From NCBI GenBank assembly GCA_964030785.1, contig OZ034975.1:41085069-41149068 (forward strand): a stretch of DNA of 64,000 nt, read 5' to 3'. This document shows positions 46,201-51,333 of the stretch, piece after piece. Position 1 is the first letter of the stretch, and each line of letters begins with the position of its first letter. Made by a program: the position numbers and the translations under genes. Below the pieces are notes generated by a model, which ran no database searches, had not been told where the DNA came from, and was given only the letters and a program-made list of their open reading frames with translations. Origin of the DNA: Siderastrea siderea. Taxonomy: Eukaryota > Cnidaria > Anthozoa > Scleractinia > Rhizangiidae.

Positions 46201-46824
46201 TGAAACTTCTTTGCTACAACTACTCCAGATACACTCTCGTCCGTGATGTGATAAAAGGGAATGTTAAGCGTAGTTTGCTTTATTTTTGTATTTGAAGTAC
46301 ATTAATTGATAACAATCAAAAATCAAATTACATTTAGCCTCTTTTTCAAATCACGGCTAAGTGAGGTAATCTAAATAAATAAGGCAACTCAGAAATAACC
46401 TATTTTTTCAAAGAGAATAAAGAGACCAATTGAAACAAGTTGATCACAAGCAATACCCAGCATAGTACCCAGGCGTTCTCTTCTCGCTCATTCGACTTGG
46501 CGCGAAATGTCGTCACGTCGCCGAATGGCATGCCGGGGCCGTTCCAATCGGTGACGTCACACATAACACGCAAAGTCGAGTGAGCGACAAGATAACGCCT
46601 GGGTAGTAGCCTGAGTAACACCTAGTTGCTAATCATAGCATGGCTCGCTAGCGTTTTCCCAACGTTTGGTTCGGTTGTATGTTTGTTGTGATTATTCGCT
46701 ACAGACGCTATAACGTAACTAGTATTTTTTGTTCATTTAATTTTTTTTCTCTATGCAGAGGTTAATCAACATGAAAATGTATGACAAGCAGCTTTATGCA
46801 AACGTTGACGACTCGGTCGTGTAG
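15944..46824 (+). CDS. Ig-SEA receptor tyrosine kinase (whole gene, partial 5')
   Basis: Single-pass receptor tyrosine kinase, assembled from at least 17 exons whose phases fit each other. Order: three Ig-like domains (one per exon, all bounded by phase 1 introns), a SEA-like domain split over several exons, a Thr/Pro stalk, a Cys cluster, one membrane helix, a juxtamembrane segment and a tyrosine kinase. Seen directly: glycine loop [12 protein letters not shown] lysine, helix C LLSELEV, hinge [10 protein letters not shown], catalytic [11 protein letters not shown], and the DVWSYGV helix. By family knowledge it would bind an extracellular ligand, dimerise and phosphorylate tyrosines in the cytoplasm. 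The kinase is FGFR/RET-like in motifs, but a SEA domain is not part of canonical FGFRs, so no symbol is given. The signal-peptide exon and a small exon within the SEA domain (phase 0 start, phase 2 end) were not found. The introns are full of transposons, but none interrupts a recognised exon. Confidence 0.88.
16394..16660 (+). CDS. RTK exon: second Ig-like domain
   Basis: 267 nt, acceptor TTTTTTAG, donor GTAAGA, phase 1 on both sides. It is a standard I-set/C2 domain: [19 protein letters not shown] gives the first Cys and core Trp, and [14 protein letters not shown] gives the second Cys. An NIT glycosylation site lies beside the Trp. Confidence 0.92.
17062..17316 (+). CDS. RTK exon: third Ig-like domain
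   Basis: 255 nt, acceptor CACCTAG, donor GTAAGA, phase 1 on both sides. The I-set domain has [18 protein letters not shown] (first Cys, Trp) and [14 protein letters not shown] (second Cys). One Ig domain per phase 1-1 exon is the usual shuffling unit in Ig receptors. Confidence 0.92.
17919..18040 (+). CDS. RTK exon: start of SEA-like domain
   Basis: 122 nt, acceptor TTTCAAG, donor GTAAGT, phase 1 in and phase 0 out. After a GGGTGT linker comes [20 protein letters not shown], then LMANVTKV. This resembles the first strand and helix of SEA domains. A short MITE-like hairpin starts only 33 bases after the donor. Confidence 0.7.
18074..18196. mobile_element. 123-bp hairpin MITE in SEA intron
   Basis: Ends GGTGTTTTGGTCGATAA and TTATCGACCAAAACACC are exact inverted copies (17 bp). 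Similarity is weaker further in. It starts 33 bases after the exon 17919-18040 donor. Confidence 0.65.
19634..21543 (+). pseudogene. broken gene with NHL-like and SAP-like segments
   Basis: One long plus-strand coding region, broken by several frame changes (near 19790, 20460, 20580, 21020 and 21175). Visible parts in order: [20 protein letters not shown] and [17 protein letters not shown], which look like NHL beta-propeller repeats; [20 protein letters not shown] with KKSDLVAAM, which looks like a SAP DNA-binding helix pair; a third NHL-like strand ([17 protein letters not shown]); an unrecognised 166-residue stretch (20587-21087); and an acidic C-terminus ending VIRPDRLDL. The combination is not one I can name. 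Possibly captured host sequence or an accessory element gene. Confidence 0.6.
21841..21853. repeat. poly-C run
   Basis: A 13-base C homopolymer just inside the right end of the 18510-21864 element. Confidence 0.7.
22540..23260. repeat. dispersed repeat, copy A
   Basis: Non-coding. The right part (AACTCAAAAAAAGCCCAGGC, then AAATAGGATTAAAA) has a related inverted copy near 48643-48690, so this is a dispersed family. It includes a poly-C run near 23190 and an AAGATGGCGGC motif at 23040. Confidence 0.5.
23726..23916 (+). CDS. RTK exon: end of SEA-like domain plus stalk
   Basis: 191 nt, acceptor AAATTTCAG, donor GTAATC, phase 2 in and phase 1 out. The [14 protein letters not shown] strand and the following helix with [11 protein letters not shown] match the second half of SEA domains. 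It then runs into a short Thr/Pro stalk (ATTRPTP). The phase does not fit directly onto the exon ending at 18040, so a small exon (length 2 modulo 3) must lie between. That gap holds an inserted element at 18510-21864. Confidence 0.72.
24260..25371. repeat. 96-bp minisatellite, first block
   Basis: Units of exactly 96 bp in the clean part (CTTACTTACAG at 25092, 25188 and 25284), containing GTGAGGAAGGGGGTCCTTTC and ACGACTCGTTCAAGTCGT. The period is a multiple of three, so a frame stays open across copies ([16 protein letters not shown]). Protein coding is not otherwise supported. Split by the MITE at 24460-25092. Confidence 0.85.
24460..25092. mobile_element. Harbinger-like MITE inside the minisatellite
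   Basis: Ends GGTCGTGTTCTATTG and CAATAGAACACGGCC are inverted, with TTA on both sides (24457-24459, 25093-25095). Removing it restores the array text CATTACTCTTACTTACAG seen in intact units. Subterminal stretches rich in CAACCAAACCAACC are also inverted. The TTA duplication and GG-start fit PIF/Harbinger. Confidence 0.8.
25826..25979. repeat. inverted repeat, about 50-bp arms
   Basis: GCTAATATATTCAAAGTAAT at about 25832 is repeated in inverted orientation near 25955-25975, with ATGATTTTTA / TAAAAATCAT pairing further in. Confidence 0.7.
25999..26648. mobile_element. 650-bp foldback element
   Basis: Nearly the whole element is two inverted arms of about 300 bp around 26320, starting CACGCCGGGC and ending GCCCGGCGTG. 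Flanks TATATAA and TATGTAA suggest a 7-bp target duplication with one change. No coding capacity. Confidence 0.8.
28639..28830. repeat. 96-bp minisatellite, second block
   Basis: Continuation of the array after the 3.3 kb insert, with two units (CTTACTTACAGTTCGGTAG and a diverged copy). Confidence 0.8.
28831..29457. other. intron sequence, no gene seen
   Basis: AT-rich, no coding or repeat structure that I can support. Confidence 0.4.
29458..29603. repeat. 146-bp hairpin
   Basis: GGGTGGAATCATTTGCAGCA near 29459 is mirrored exactly at the right end, and the arms include CATACGCGTAT. Pairing extends about 65 bp with a few mismatches and a short loop. Confidence 0.8.
29970..31100. repeat. complex tandem array (71-80 bp units, about 210-220 bp higher order)
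   Basis: TATAGAACGAGTAA recurs near 30153, 30361, 30441, 30512, 30583, 30767, 30989 and 31069. Spacings are 71-80 bases in the middle and 184-222 elsewhere. Longer units contain CTCGCTCGCTTCGTACGTA and CAATAGAAGCAGTAATCGAC. Confidence 0.8.
31200..31328. repeat. minisatellite relatives, inverted orientation
   Basis: Two units of about 65 bp containing TTTCACCACTTGAACGAGT, the reverse complement of part of the 96-bp unit at 24260-28830. A similar stretch resumes at 33050-33240 after the inserted element. Confidence 0.65.
31329..33047. mobile_element. 1.7 kb TIR element (CAGGGTAC ends)
   Basis: Left arm 31329-31482 and right arm about 32905-33047 are inverted copies of about 145 bp, starting CAGGGTACA and containing GAAGTTCGAGCAGAACG and TTGCGAAAGACAACCGACAT. 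No clear target duplication or transposase. CAGGG ends recall hAT elements, but this is not established. A second MITE is nested in the left arm. Confidence 0.75.
31483..31989. mobile_element. Harbinger-like MITE nested in the left arm
   Basis: Starts GGGGCCGATT and ends AATCGGCCCC, flanked by TTA (31480-31482, 31990-31992). GC-rich, with many GGCTGGCCCG and CGGCTAGCCGGG palindromes. Removing it gives GATCGACTTACACTA, exactly what the other arm of the host element reads. Confidence 0.85.
33240..33844. other. intron before the membrane exon
   Basis: No gene or clear repeat seen. Confidence 0.4.
33845..33957 (+). CDS. RTK exon: transmembrane helix
   Basis: 113 nt, acceptor AATTGCAG, donor GTAAGC. 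Phase 1 joins exactly with the exon ending at 23916. It encodes a Cys cluster (CTGCSCNC), a hydrophobic helix of about 23 residues ([19 protein letters not shown], then W) and a basic stop-transfer end (HRK). The preceding intron is about 9.9 kb and packed with repeats. Confidence 0.9.
34040..34058 (+). CDS. RTK microexon (19 nt), juxtamembrane
   Basis: A 19-nt exon between GTCTTACAG and GTAAGC. It takes phase 1 from the transmembrane exon and passes phase 2 to the next, encoding roughly GAGRGE just inside the membrane. It is supported by splice sites and phase only, without transcript evidence. Confidence 0.6.
34497..34539 (+). CDS. RTK small exon (43 nt), juxtamembrane
   Basis: 43 nt between TTGTTTAAG and GTAAGT, phase 2 in and phase 0 out. 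It encodes a basic stretch, about [15 protein letters not shown]. It fits only if the 19-nt microexon before it is used, so the two calls support each other. Confidence 0.6.
34990..35299 (+). CDS. RTK exon: juxtamembrane and kinase N-lobe
   Basis: 310 nt, acceptor TTTTATCAG, phase 0 in and phase 1 out, donor GTGCCA (weak). About 60 residues of Ser-rich juxtamembrane segment are followed by [20 protein letters not shown], which opens the kinase. It contains the glycine loop GKGAFGRV and the ATP-anchoring Lys in PVAVKML. Confidence 0.92.
35450..35650. repeat. GATC-rich patch in kinase intron
   Basis: AGATCCTGTAGGATCCTAGA and further GGATCC/GGATCT copies resemble the arrays at 6650-7350 and 10010-11045, but short and diverged. 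Confidence 0.6.
35878..35988 (+). CDS. RTK exon: helix C of kinase
   Basis: 111 nt, acceptor TATACAG, donor GTAAGG, phase 1 on both sides. It encodes [15 protein letters not shown], with the helix C glutamate that pairs with the VAVK lysine, then [15 protein letters not shown]. The next intron holds the Gypsy element. Confidence 0.92.
36395..36555 (-). repeat. 3' LTR of the Gypsy element
   Basis: 161 bp, about 7 substitutions and one 2-bp indel from the other LTR (roughly 95% identity by eye), so the insertion is not very recent. The internal side borders the polypurine tract. Confidence 0.9.
36560..37304 (-). pseudogene. C-terminal extension of Gypsy pol
   Basis: In a shifted frame after 37310 the reading continues [18 protein letters not shown], then [13 protein letters not shown] and a Pro/Tyr/Trp-rich tail ending at 36910. 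Function unknown. 36560-36909 is non-coding up to the purine tract. Confidence 0.5.
37305..38931 (-). pseudogene. Gypsy integrase
   Basis: Two overlapping frames, 38188-38931 and 37305-38237. They show a zinc-binding [16 protein letters not shown] region, the catalytic core ([41 protein letters not shown], the DDE triad), and the GDRVLVRN C-terminal domain. A shift near 38200 separates the first Asp from the others. Confidence 0.88.
38940..39527 (-). pseudogene. Gypsy RT thumb and RNase H
   Basis: [20 protein letters not shown] closes the RT connection; [18 protein letters not shown] opens RNase H with its catalytic Asp. After a frame change near 39170 it resumes with [13 protein letters not shown]. 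Confidence 0.85.
39528..40696 (-). pseudogene. Gypsy linker and reverse transcriptase
   Basis: Linker frame 40271-40696, then RT motifs across 40210-39528: [47 protein letters not shown] and the catalytic box YLDDVIVFS. In-frame stops (near 40192, 39969 and 39527) break it. Confidence 0.85.
40739..41509 (-). pseudogene. Gypsy protease region
   Basis: A 256-residue frame with an aspartic protease core [11 protein letters not shown] (residues about 114-124) and a later LGYNVIEEL strand, typical of retropepsins. Only about 115 residues precede the active site and none look like a capsid or zinc knuckle. Confidence 0.8.
41583..41741 (-). repeat. 5' LTR of the Gypsy element
   Basis: 159 bp, starting TGTGATAGTCTGGGAACTAG on the coding strand. 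The internal side continues AAATTGGCGTTTCCTGC, where a primer-binding site should start; the tRNA was not identified. Confidence 0.9.
41913..42103 (+). CDS. RTK exon: hinge and start of C-lobe
   Basis: 191 nt, acceptor TTTTTTTCTTAG, donor GTGAGT, phase 1 in and phase 0 out. It encodes [20 protein letters not shown], placing an Ile at the gatekeeper position by alignment with FGFR-type hinges. A short insert ([15 protein letters not shown]) and helix E ([13 protein letters not shown]) follow. Confidence 0.93.
42515..42637 (+). CDS. RTK exon: catalytic loop and DFG
   Basis: 123 nt, phase 0 on both sides, acceptor TGTTATAG, donor GTATTG. It encodes [14 protein letters not shown], the tyrosine-kinase form of the catalytic loop, and [10 protein letters not shown]. 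The activation loop [11 protein letters not shown] has one tyrosine rather than the YY pair of FGFRs. Confidence 0.95.
42764..43361. mobile_element. candidate short-TIR element in kinase intron
   Basis: AACCTTCGGGCGTAC near 42764 and GTACGCCCGAGGGTT near 43347 form an inverted pair. Between them is AAGATGGCCGCCATATTGGG followed by a mirrored GCCATCTTGG. No coding signal or clear duplication. Confidence 0.5.
43439..43509 (+). CDS. RTK exon: substrate loop
   Basis: 71 nt, acceptor TTTGCTAG, donor GTAAGT, phase 0 in and phase 2 out. It encodes [20 protein letters not shown] and the first residues of SDV. The usual APE motif reads AYE here. Confidence 0.92.
44322..44362 (+). CDS. RTK exon: helix F (41 nt)
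   Basis: 41 nt, acceptor TTTGCACAG, donor GTAAGC, phase 2 in and phase 1 out. It completes [17 protein letters not shown], including the conserved helix F aspartate with the exon before it. Confidence 0.9.
44721..45131. repeat. long hairpin in intron 44363-45139
   Basis: Arms 44721-44896 and 44959-45131 are inverted copies of about 175 bp with scattered changes (for example ATTGACAGTCTAAATG and CTTGATGTGTCT on the left). The right arm ends 8 bases before the 45140 acceptor and includes its pyrimidine tract region. Confidence 0.85.
45140..45236 (+). CDS. RTK exon: C-lobe helix G
   Basis: 97 nt, acceptor CTATTTCAG, donor GTAAAT, phase 1 in and phase 2 out. It encodes [20 protein letters not shown], then [13 protein letters not shown]. 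Without splicing, the codon after GAACTG would be a TAA stop. The next exon restores LYEIMMICW, so splicing is favoured. Long inverted repeats lie in both flanking introns. Confidence 0.9.
45249..45535. repeat. long hairpin in intron 45237-45607
   Basis: Arms of about 105 bp (45249-45356 and 45438-45535) share GTGGTTATGTCCCAACCCTG and GACGTGCTA in inverted orientation. A second, unrelated hairpin in the next intron. Confidence 0.85.
45608..45707 (+). CDS. RTK exon: end of kinase domain
   Basis: 100 nt, acceptor TTCTACAG, donor GTGTGT, phase 2 in and phase 0 out. It encodes [20 protein letters not shown] with the conserved CW and RPTF motifs that close tyrosine kinase domains. Confidence 0.93.
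46468..46603. mobile_element. 136-bp MITE in last intron
   Basis: CCCAGGCGTTCTCTTCTCGCTC and its inverted copy GAGTGAGCGACAAGATAACG-CCTGGG form the ends, with TA on both sides. Non-coding. Confidence 0.7.
46759..46824 (+). CDS. RTK terminal exon: C-terminal tail and stop
   Basis: Acceptor CTATGCAG, phase 0. It encodes [20 protein letters not shown], a final Val and stop TAG at 46822-46824. YANV fits the pY-x-N consensus for Grb2-type SH2 domains. The last residues, DSVV, fit a class I PDZ ligand. Both roles are inferred from motif knowledge. Confidence 0.88.
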   Translation, partial: RLINMKMYDKQLYANVDDSVV

Positions 46825-47040
46825 AGAACCAAAGATCATTTGGGAGCCCCGAGGTGTAGCTGGATGTGTATCTGAGGTGTAGCTAAATGACATGTATCTT
46901 TTATCTTGTTTATATCTTGTACATAGTTTTTAACTCTTTCTATTATTTTTAATTTAGCTTAGATAGAGGGCCACAAGTTTATTAGTGTTGTGCACTGTTT
47001 AGTGTTACCCTCTTTAAATAAAGGATTTACTTACTTAATT
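46825..47040 (+). other. RTK 3' untranslated region
   Basis: The stretch after the stop codon is AT-rich and non-coding. GAGGTGTAGCT occurs twice near 46852-46880. The transcript probably ends about 15-30 bases after the AATAAA at 47017. Confidence 0.6.
47017..47022 (+). promoter_or_regulatory. poly(A) signal AATAAA
   Basis: A canonical AATAAA about 195 bases after the RTK stop codon, followed by a T-rich ACTTACTTAATTACTT stretch. Confidence 0.6.
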
Positions 47041-47963
47041 ACTTACTTACAATAACTCGCATTTGACCGCAAATTTAAGGCTGAACTAAACAGTTCTACT
47101 GCTAGTGTGTAAGGCCGTCGGTGATTTAGGTAGTGGCAATGTCAAGGTTATTGGCAAATGAATGGTAACTTAAAAAATATTAAGCAATTACTTTTCGTAG
47201 TTACGGTAAGAGTACATTCGAATCACACGAATCACATCACTTAAATATTTAACAGTTGTTAGTGTAGGCGGGCCAGTCAAAGTGTTATTTTTGAAATGAA
47301 AACAAGCAGAATAGTCAGGGAAGTTCAGAGGGCAATTACAAAAAATTAAATAACAGTTGTCGTACAAAACAAAGAACAGGGCACAGTTTTACAGATTTAG
47401 TTTTTTGTCCAATGTTTTTTTAATTATCATTGGCGTTTTAAAATGACTAAGAATATGAAATTTTAAGAAGGAAACAAAGTGCCCTGTTGTTGAAGCCACA
47501 AGTGTAATATTACAAGTGTGATTTCTTTCACATGCTGTTCTATGATGTAATATATATAATTATACTGTAGTTCCTTGTGGAAAAAGTTTCATGTAACCTT
47601 GGTTACTGCTGTAAATACTTAATTGATGAGATGTGTCTAGTGGAGTTGGGAATTGTTTTCCACTGGTCTTCGATTTCCGTTCAGTCAAACCGGCCGACCC
47701 CACTGCTACCTAACCCTTGCGTCTCCCTGGCTGAAAGTAATCATAGATGTCGAAAGGTCAGTTTGTCTTGCTTTGCTTACCGCACATCAATATCCAGATG
47801 TTAGTGCTGAAGGTGACCTAAGATCAAATGAATTTAAAAAAATGTATATAAATTTATAATTATGAGAAAACGTCGCGAAATAACGAAGGACAAAGGACGT
47901 TACTGAATTAAATTATCATTAAATTTCATTGCTGATTGAAAGTTTCTGTGATAAGAAAAAAAA

Positions 47964-48262
47964 GTGGCCCAGAATATGTATGCACGTGTTGTGATCAGTT
48001 ATGGTATAGATCATCACTTAGTTTATGTACCAAATCTTTTCATGACGAAGGATATTGTTGATTGTTGTGTAACTGGGGTAAACAGTATCGACAATAAGGA
48101 GTGGATTTGCAAAATATGTGATAAAAGTTTGAAACGTGGTAAATACCCAGATTTTCCAATGCAAATAAATGATGTTCCCTCAAAACCCACAGTGTTTGAT
48201 GTCACTGGAAGGGAGACTTATTCATTCCGTATTCCTTTTATGGTTTATAAATCATTATTAGT
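47964..48262 (+). pseudogene. possible Helitron-associated protein fragment
   Basis: A frame with NKEWICKICDKSLKRGKYPD followed by about 25 residues and then FRIPFM. A C-x2-C finger with a KRGK tail and the downstream RIPFM motif resemble the N-terminal region of Helitron-type helicase polyproteins. Only a fragment is present. Confidence 0.4.
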
Positions 48263-48421
48263 AACAATTGTTACTAATTACATTATTATTGTCCCGATTT
48301 ACCTCGAGCAGATTTCGAGTTTCTCGCGTGGGATCGCCCGTTGATCGCTTTTGGAGGTCGACGTGTACGTAGTTGCCTAAGAACAAAAAGGCATCACGAC
48401 CGCTGACAAGATGGTCAAGAT

Positions 48422-48443
48422 GGCGGGGGGGGGGGGGGGGGGG
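48422..48443. repeat. poly-G run and GTCAGTT repeats
   Basis: A long G homopolymer, followed to about 48540 by imperfect copies of GTCATTTGTCAGTTGTCAGT. Confidence 0.7.
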
Positions 48444-48639
48444 CTTCAAATGACAGTTCTCAGTTATAATTAAGGTCATTTGTCAGTTGTCAGTTAAATT
48501 TTGGGCCCTTTGTGGTCATTTGACAGTTGTCAGTAAACTGGATGTTAATAATTCACTATTAACCCTAAATATTCGTTTTTGGCCCTTTTTGACCTCCTGT
48601 AATAACTAACGTAGCACGGCTCACTTGAAATGATTTGAT

Positions 48640-48720
48640 ATCAGTTTAACCCTACTTGGCCTGGGCTTTTTTGAGTTTCTGAGCCTGGGGGGAACACTTT
48701 GTGCCCCCCTATAGATCTCG
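48640..48720. repeat. dispersed repeat, copy B (inverted)
   Basis: Reverse complement of the end of the 22540-23260 repeat (GCCTGGGCTTTTTTGAGTTT). Confidence 0.5.
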
Positions 48721-48953
48721 AAAAGTATTAATTCAAGATGATTTTAAACTTCGCAGTGGAACCAGTCTACTGCTTTCATCTCACATATGTTCGGGGTGGT
48801 CCAATGAAGGCATTTGCTTTAATCTTAATTCCTTTTCTCCCTTCCAGGATTACAAGTACTATCTACCTCTCCAGGGCGTCGCACGCTTAAGGGTCATCGA
48901 TCACTCCACACGTTGCATAGGTAGTAAGCGTTTCAGTTGTTGGGTTTCTTCTG

Positions 48954-49404
48954 CTACAGCTTGCGCGGGATGGAACGTCTCAGCCGCCAGGTGTTCCTAT
49001 GCATGGCTGTGCGTAGTTGAGGGAGGTATCTCCGCTCACATCCTTCCACCGGACTTGTCCCTTTCAATGAACAACGTCCAATCCGATAGTTCCTCTTAAG
49101 GCATCGAAAGCATAAACCAAACTTCTTCCCTATTTCCCATCTACCACCTTCATCCACCTCTTCCTTTAGAAGCAATGCCTCTTTTTGCTTTCAGTGCTGC
49201 AGTCGTAGCCTCCAAATCGGCTTTTTCCATAAGCTGTTTAACTTTCAGCTTTGCTTGATCAGTTTCCCTTGCAGCTGCTCTTGTACGTTCTCTGGATGAG
49301 GATGAGGTTGTGTTGCTCATTCTACTACCACTTTTTTTCACTACTCTGACGACCAACACTAGTGACTGAAGCATTATCAGTTTGATCCTGCAATTCTTTG
49401 TCAT
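48954..49404 (-). pseudogene. BEL/Pao-type gag remnant
   Basis: The N-terminal part is Ser/Arg and Ala/Lys-rich (SSSSRERTRAAARETDQAK, KADLEATTAALKAKRG), and the C-terminal part has a zinc knuckle-like FGLCFRCLKRNYRIGRCSLK with PVEGCERRYLPQLRTA. These are the two ends of BEL/Pao gag proteins, joined with the middle missing. Internal deletion is inferred. Confidence 0.5.
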
Positions 49405-49856
49405 CGCTTCACAAAGTTTGGAGCTTGTTTTGACCGGGAACGTCGACGTAATTGGTCAAATAGCTTGGCAAGCTCCGTTTACGAGTCGCGAGTGCGTTTT
49501 CATCGTCTTCGGCCGATACTTCAACGTGCGATTTCGACGACTTCTCCACCATGTTTCGATTCCACGCTTCTATAAGTCAACGCCGATTCTATTCTCCTGT
49601 ATCCGGTGCTCGAAAGACCACCATGGATACTTTTTCGGGTGAGGTAAGGGGAAAGAATCTATCAAACTTTAAAAGAAGAATCAAAACACGACGCCATTTT
49701 TTTCCATGTGCTTACCCAGCACTTTTCATTAGTCACATACTGTAATGAATTTTACAGTTCTCAGTCCCCCGGGCGGCGGAGCATCTGGGGCTTTCGCAAT
49801 AAAGTAGACGAATAAGTTCCGTTTACTTCAGTTCAATCAGTCATCTCTCCACGTAC

Positions 49857-50030
49857 CATCAGGTCTTGGTGTAGTTCTGCTTTTTGGTGGCTTGGTTGTG
49901 CTTGGGATGACTGGTTCAATTCCCACTATGGAGAAAGGATCTACAGAAAAATCTCCTAGTTTTCCACTCTGGACAGCAGTACGAAATGCAGAAAACACCT
50001 GATCTCCCGGAGGCTTCTCGCCTCCACCGA
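49857..50030 (-). CDS. Minus-strand paralogue: SEA-like exon
   Basis: 174 nt on the minus strand, acceptor TTTTGTCACAG, donor GTACGT, ending in phase 1. It encodes VFSAFRTAVQSGKLGDFSVD followed by a Thr/Pro/Lys-rich stalk. This lines up with the plus-strand exon 23726-23916 (helix, LG-x-F-x-V strand, stalk), so it is read as the SEA end of a related receptor. No exon for a membrane helix or kinase was found further along the minus strand down to the RTK 3' end. Confidence 0.55.
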
Positions 50031-50385
50031 CTGTGACAAAATAAACAGAAAACATTTACGACATGTAAATAATATCTTAATTTACAACAACTTATGGCTT
50101 AATGTGTGGAATCAGAAATGATATGATCATCCAAGACACAAATAAATGCTTATTCCTCAAATCGTCAGTTATTGAAATACAATTAATTGATGTCCAAAAT
50201 CAAATGTTCATAGCCACCGAATACCGAAATTCTTACACTTCAAGTGTTAACTGAGTCAAGGAGTTTGTTGAATTGATTATACCTGCGGCGTTTTTTGCCC
50301 AATTTTTTTTCCGTGGATATTTTGATGGAGCTTGACGTTTCCACGACTGGTTTGTTTTGCATATATCTGTGGTTTTGATTTCCTG

Positions 50386-50505
50386 TTGTGTTGTGTTGCG
50401 TTCCGTTGTGTTGAGTTGTTGCGTTGTGTTGCGTTCTGTTTTGTTCTGTTGCGTTGTGTTGCATTTCGTTGTGTTGTATTGTGTTGTGTTACCTTGTGTT
50501 GAATT
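50386..50505. repeat. TGTTG pentanucleotide microsatellite
   Basis: Imperfect GTTGTGTTGCGTTGTGTTG repeats over about 120 bases. Confidence 0.85.
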
Positions 50506-50628
50506 ACTTAAACAAACCCTTTTTGGTTCTTGGTGATCAATTTCTCCCCAAAGTGTGGATACTTGGTTTCAACATTGTTTTTTCATTTTAACTGACCACT
50601 TTTGTTACACACCCTGTTACCTTATTCC

Positions 50629-51263
50629 CGGGGGGGGGGGGGGGCACTCTGGATTTCAAGTGACGGGGATGGTCGAAGGATTTTTTTGAGGGTTTGAAAT
50701 TTTCGATTCTTTCTTTTTTTGGGGGTAGGAAAATTTGATAAGTAGTTTTTTGGATGGATTGGTTTAAGTAGCGATTTTTGGGGTTTCAAAACAATCTCAA
50801 GATTCGAGACAGTGCCTGCGTATCCCAGCCGCGTAGTTCAGCGAATAAGGTACAACCAAGCTTGTTTTGCGGTTGTTGTATAATATTTAACGATAGTGTC
50901 GCATTACATTGCATCTGTTTCATACAACCGGTTATACAATAGTCCGCAAAATGTCCCAGGGTGTATACAACAAGACGTCAATTCATTCCATTGACTTCTC
51001 ATCCATCGTTTTTATTTCCCGGCTTTATCGTCACTGCAATTCCCTTTTGCTGTAGTGAATACTCGATCTCTTTCGCTTGTGACTTGTTGGTTAATCTCTG
51101 GAAATTTTCAAGGCTCGGAAATTCGGCATGGGATTTTTTGGGGATAATTTTTGGTCCAGGGATTTTTTGGGGGTTTTATTGGAAGCCCTTGGGATTTTTT
51201 TGGGTTTCGATTTTTGCCCCCAGTCGATCCGACACTTGAAATCCGGAGTACTTTCCCCCCGGG
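50629..51263. mobile_element. GC-ended TIR element, about 635 bp
   Basis: The left end is CCCGGGGGG...CACTCTGGATTTCAAGTG, the right end its inverted match CACTTGAAATCCGGAGT...CCCCCCGGG. The interior is G/T-rich on both sides (GGATTTTTTTGAGGG-type). Confidence 0.65.
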
Positions 51264-51333
51264 ACCTTATTGAATCTTTACTAAATAACGAACTAAAATA
51301 CAATCCATGAGCTAAAGTATTAAGGTAGTTTAA

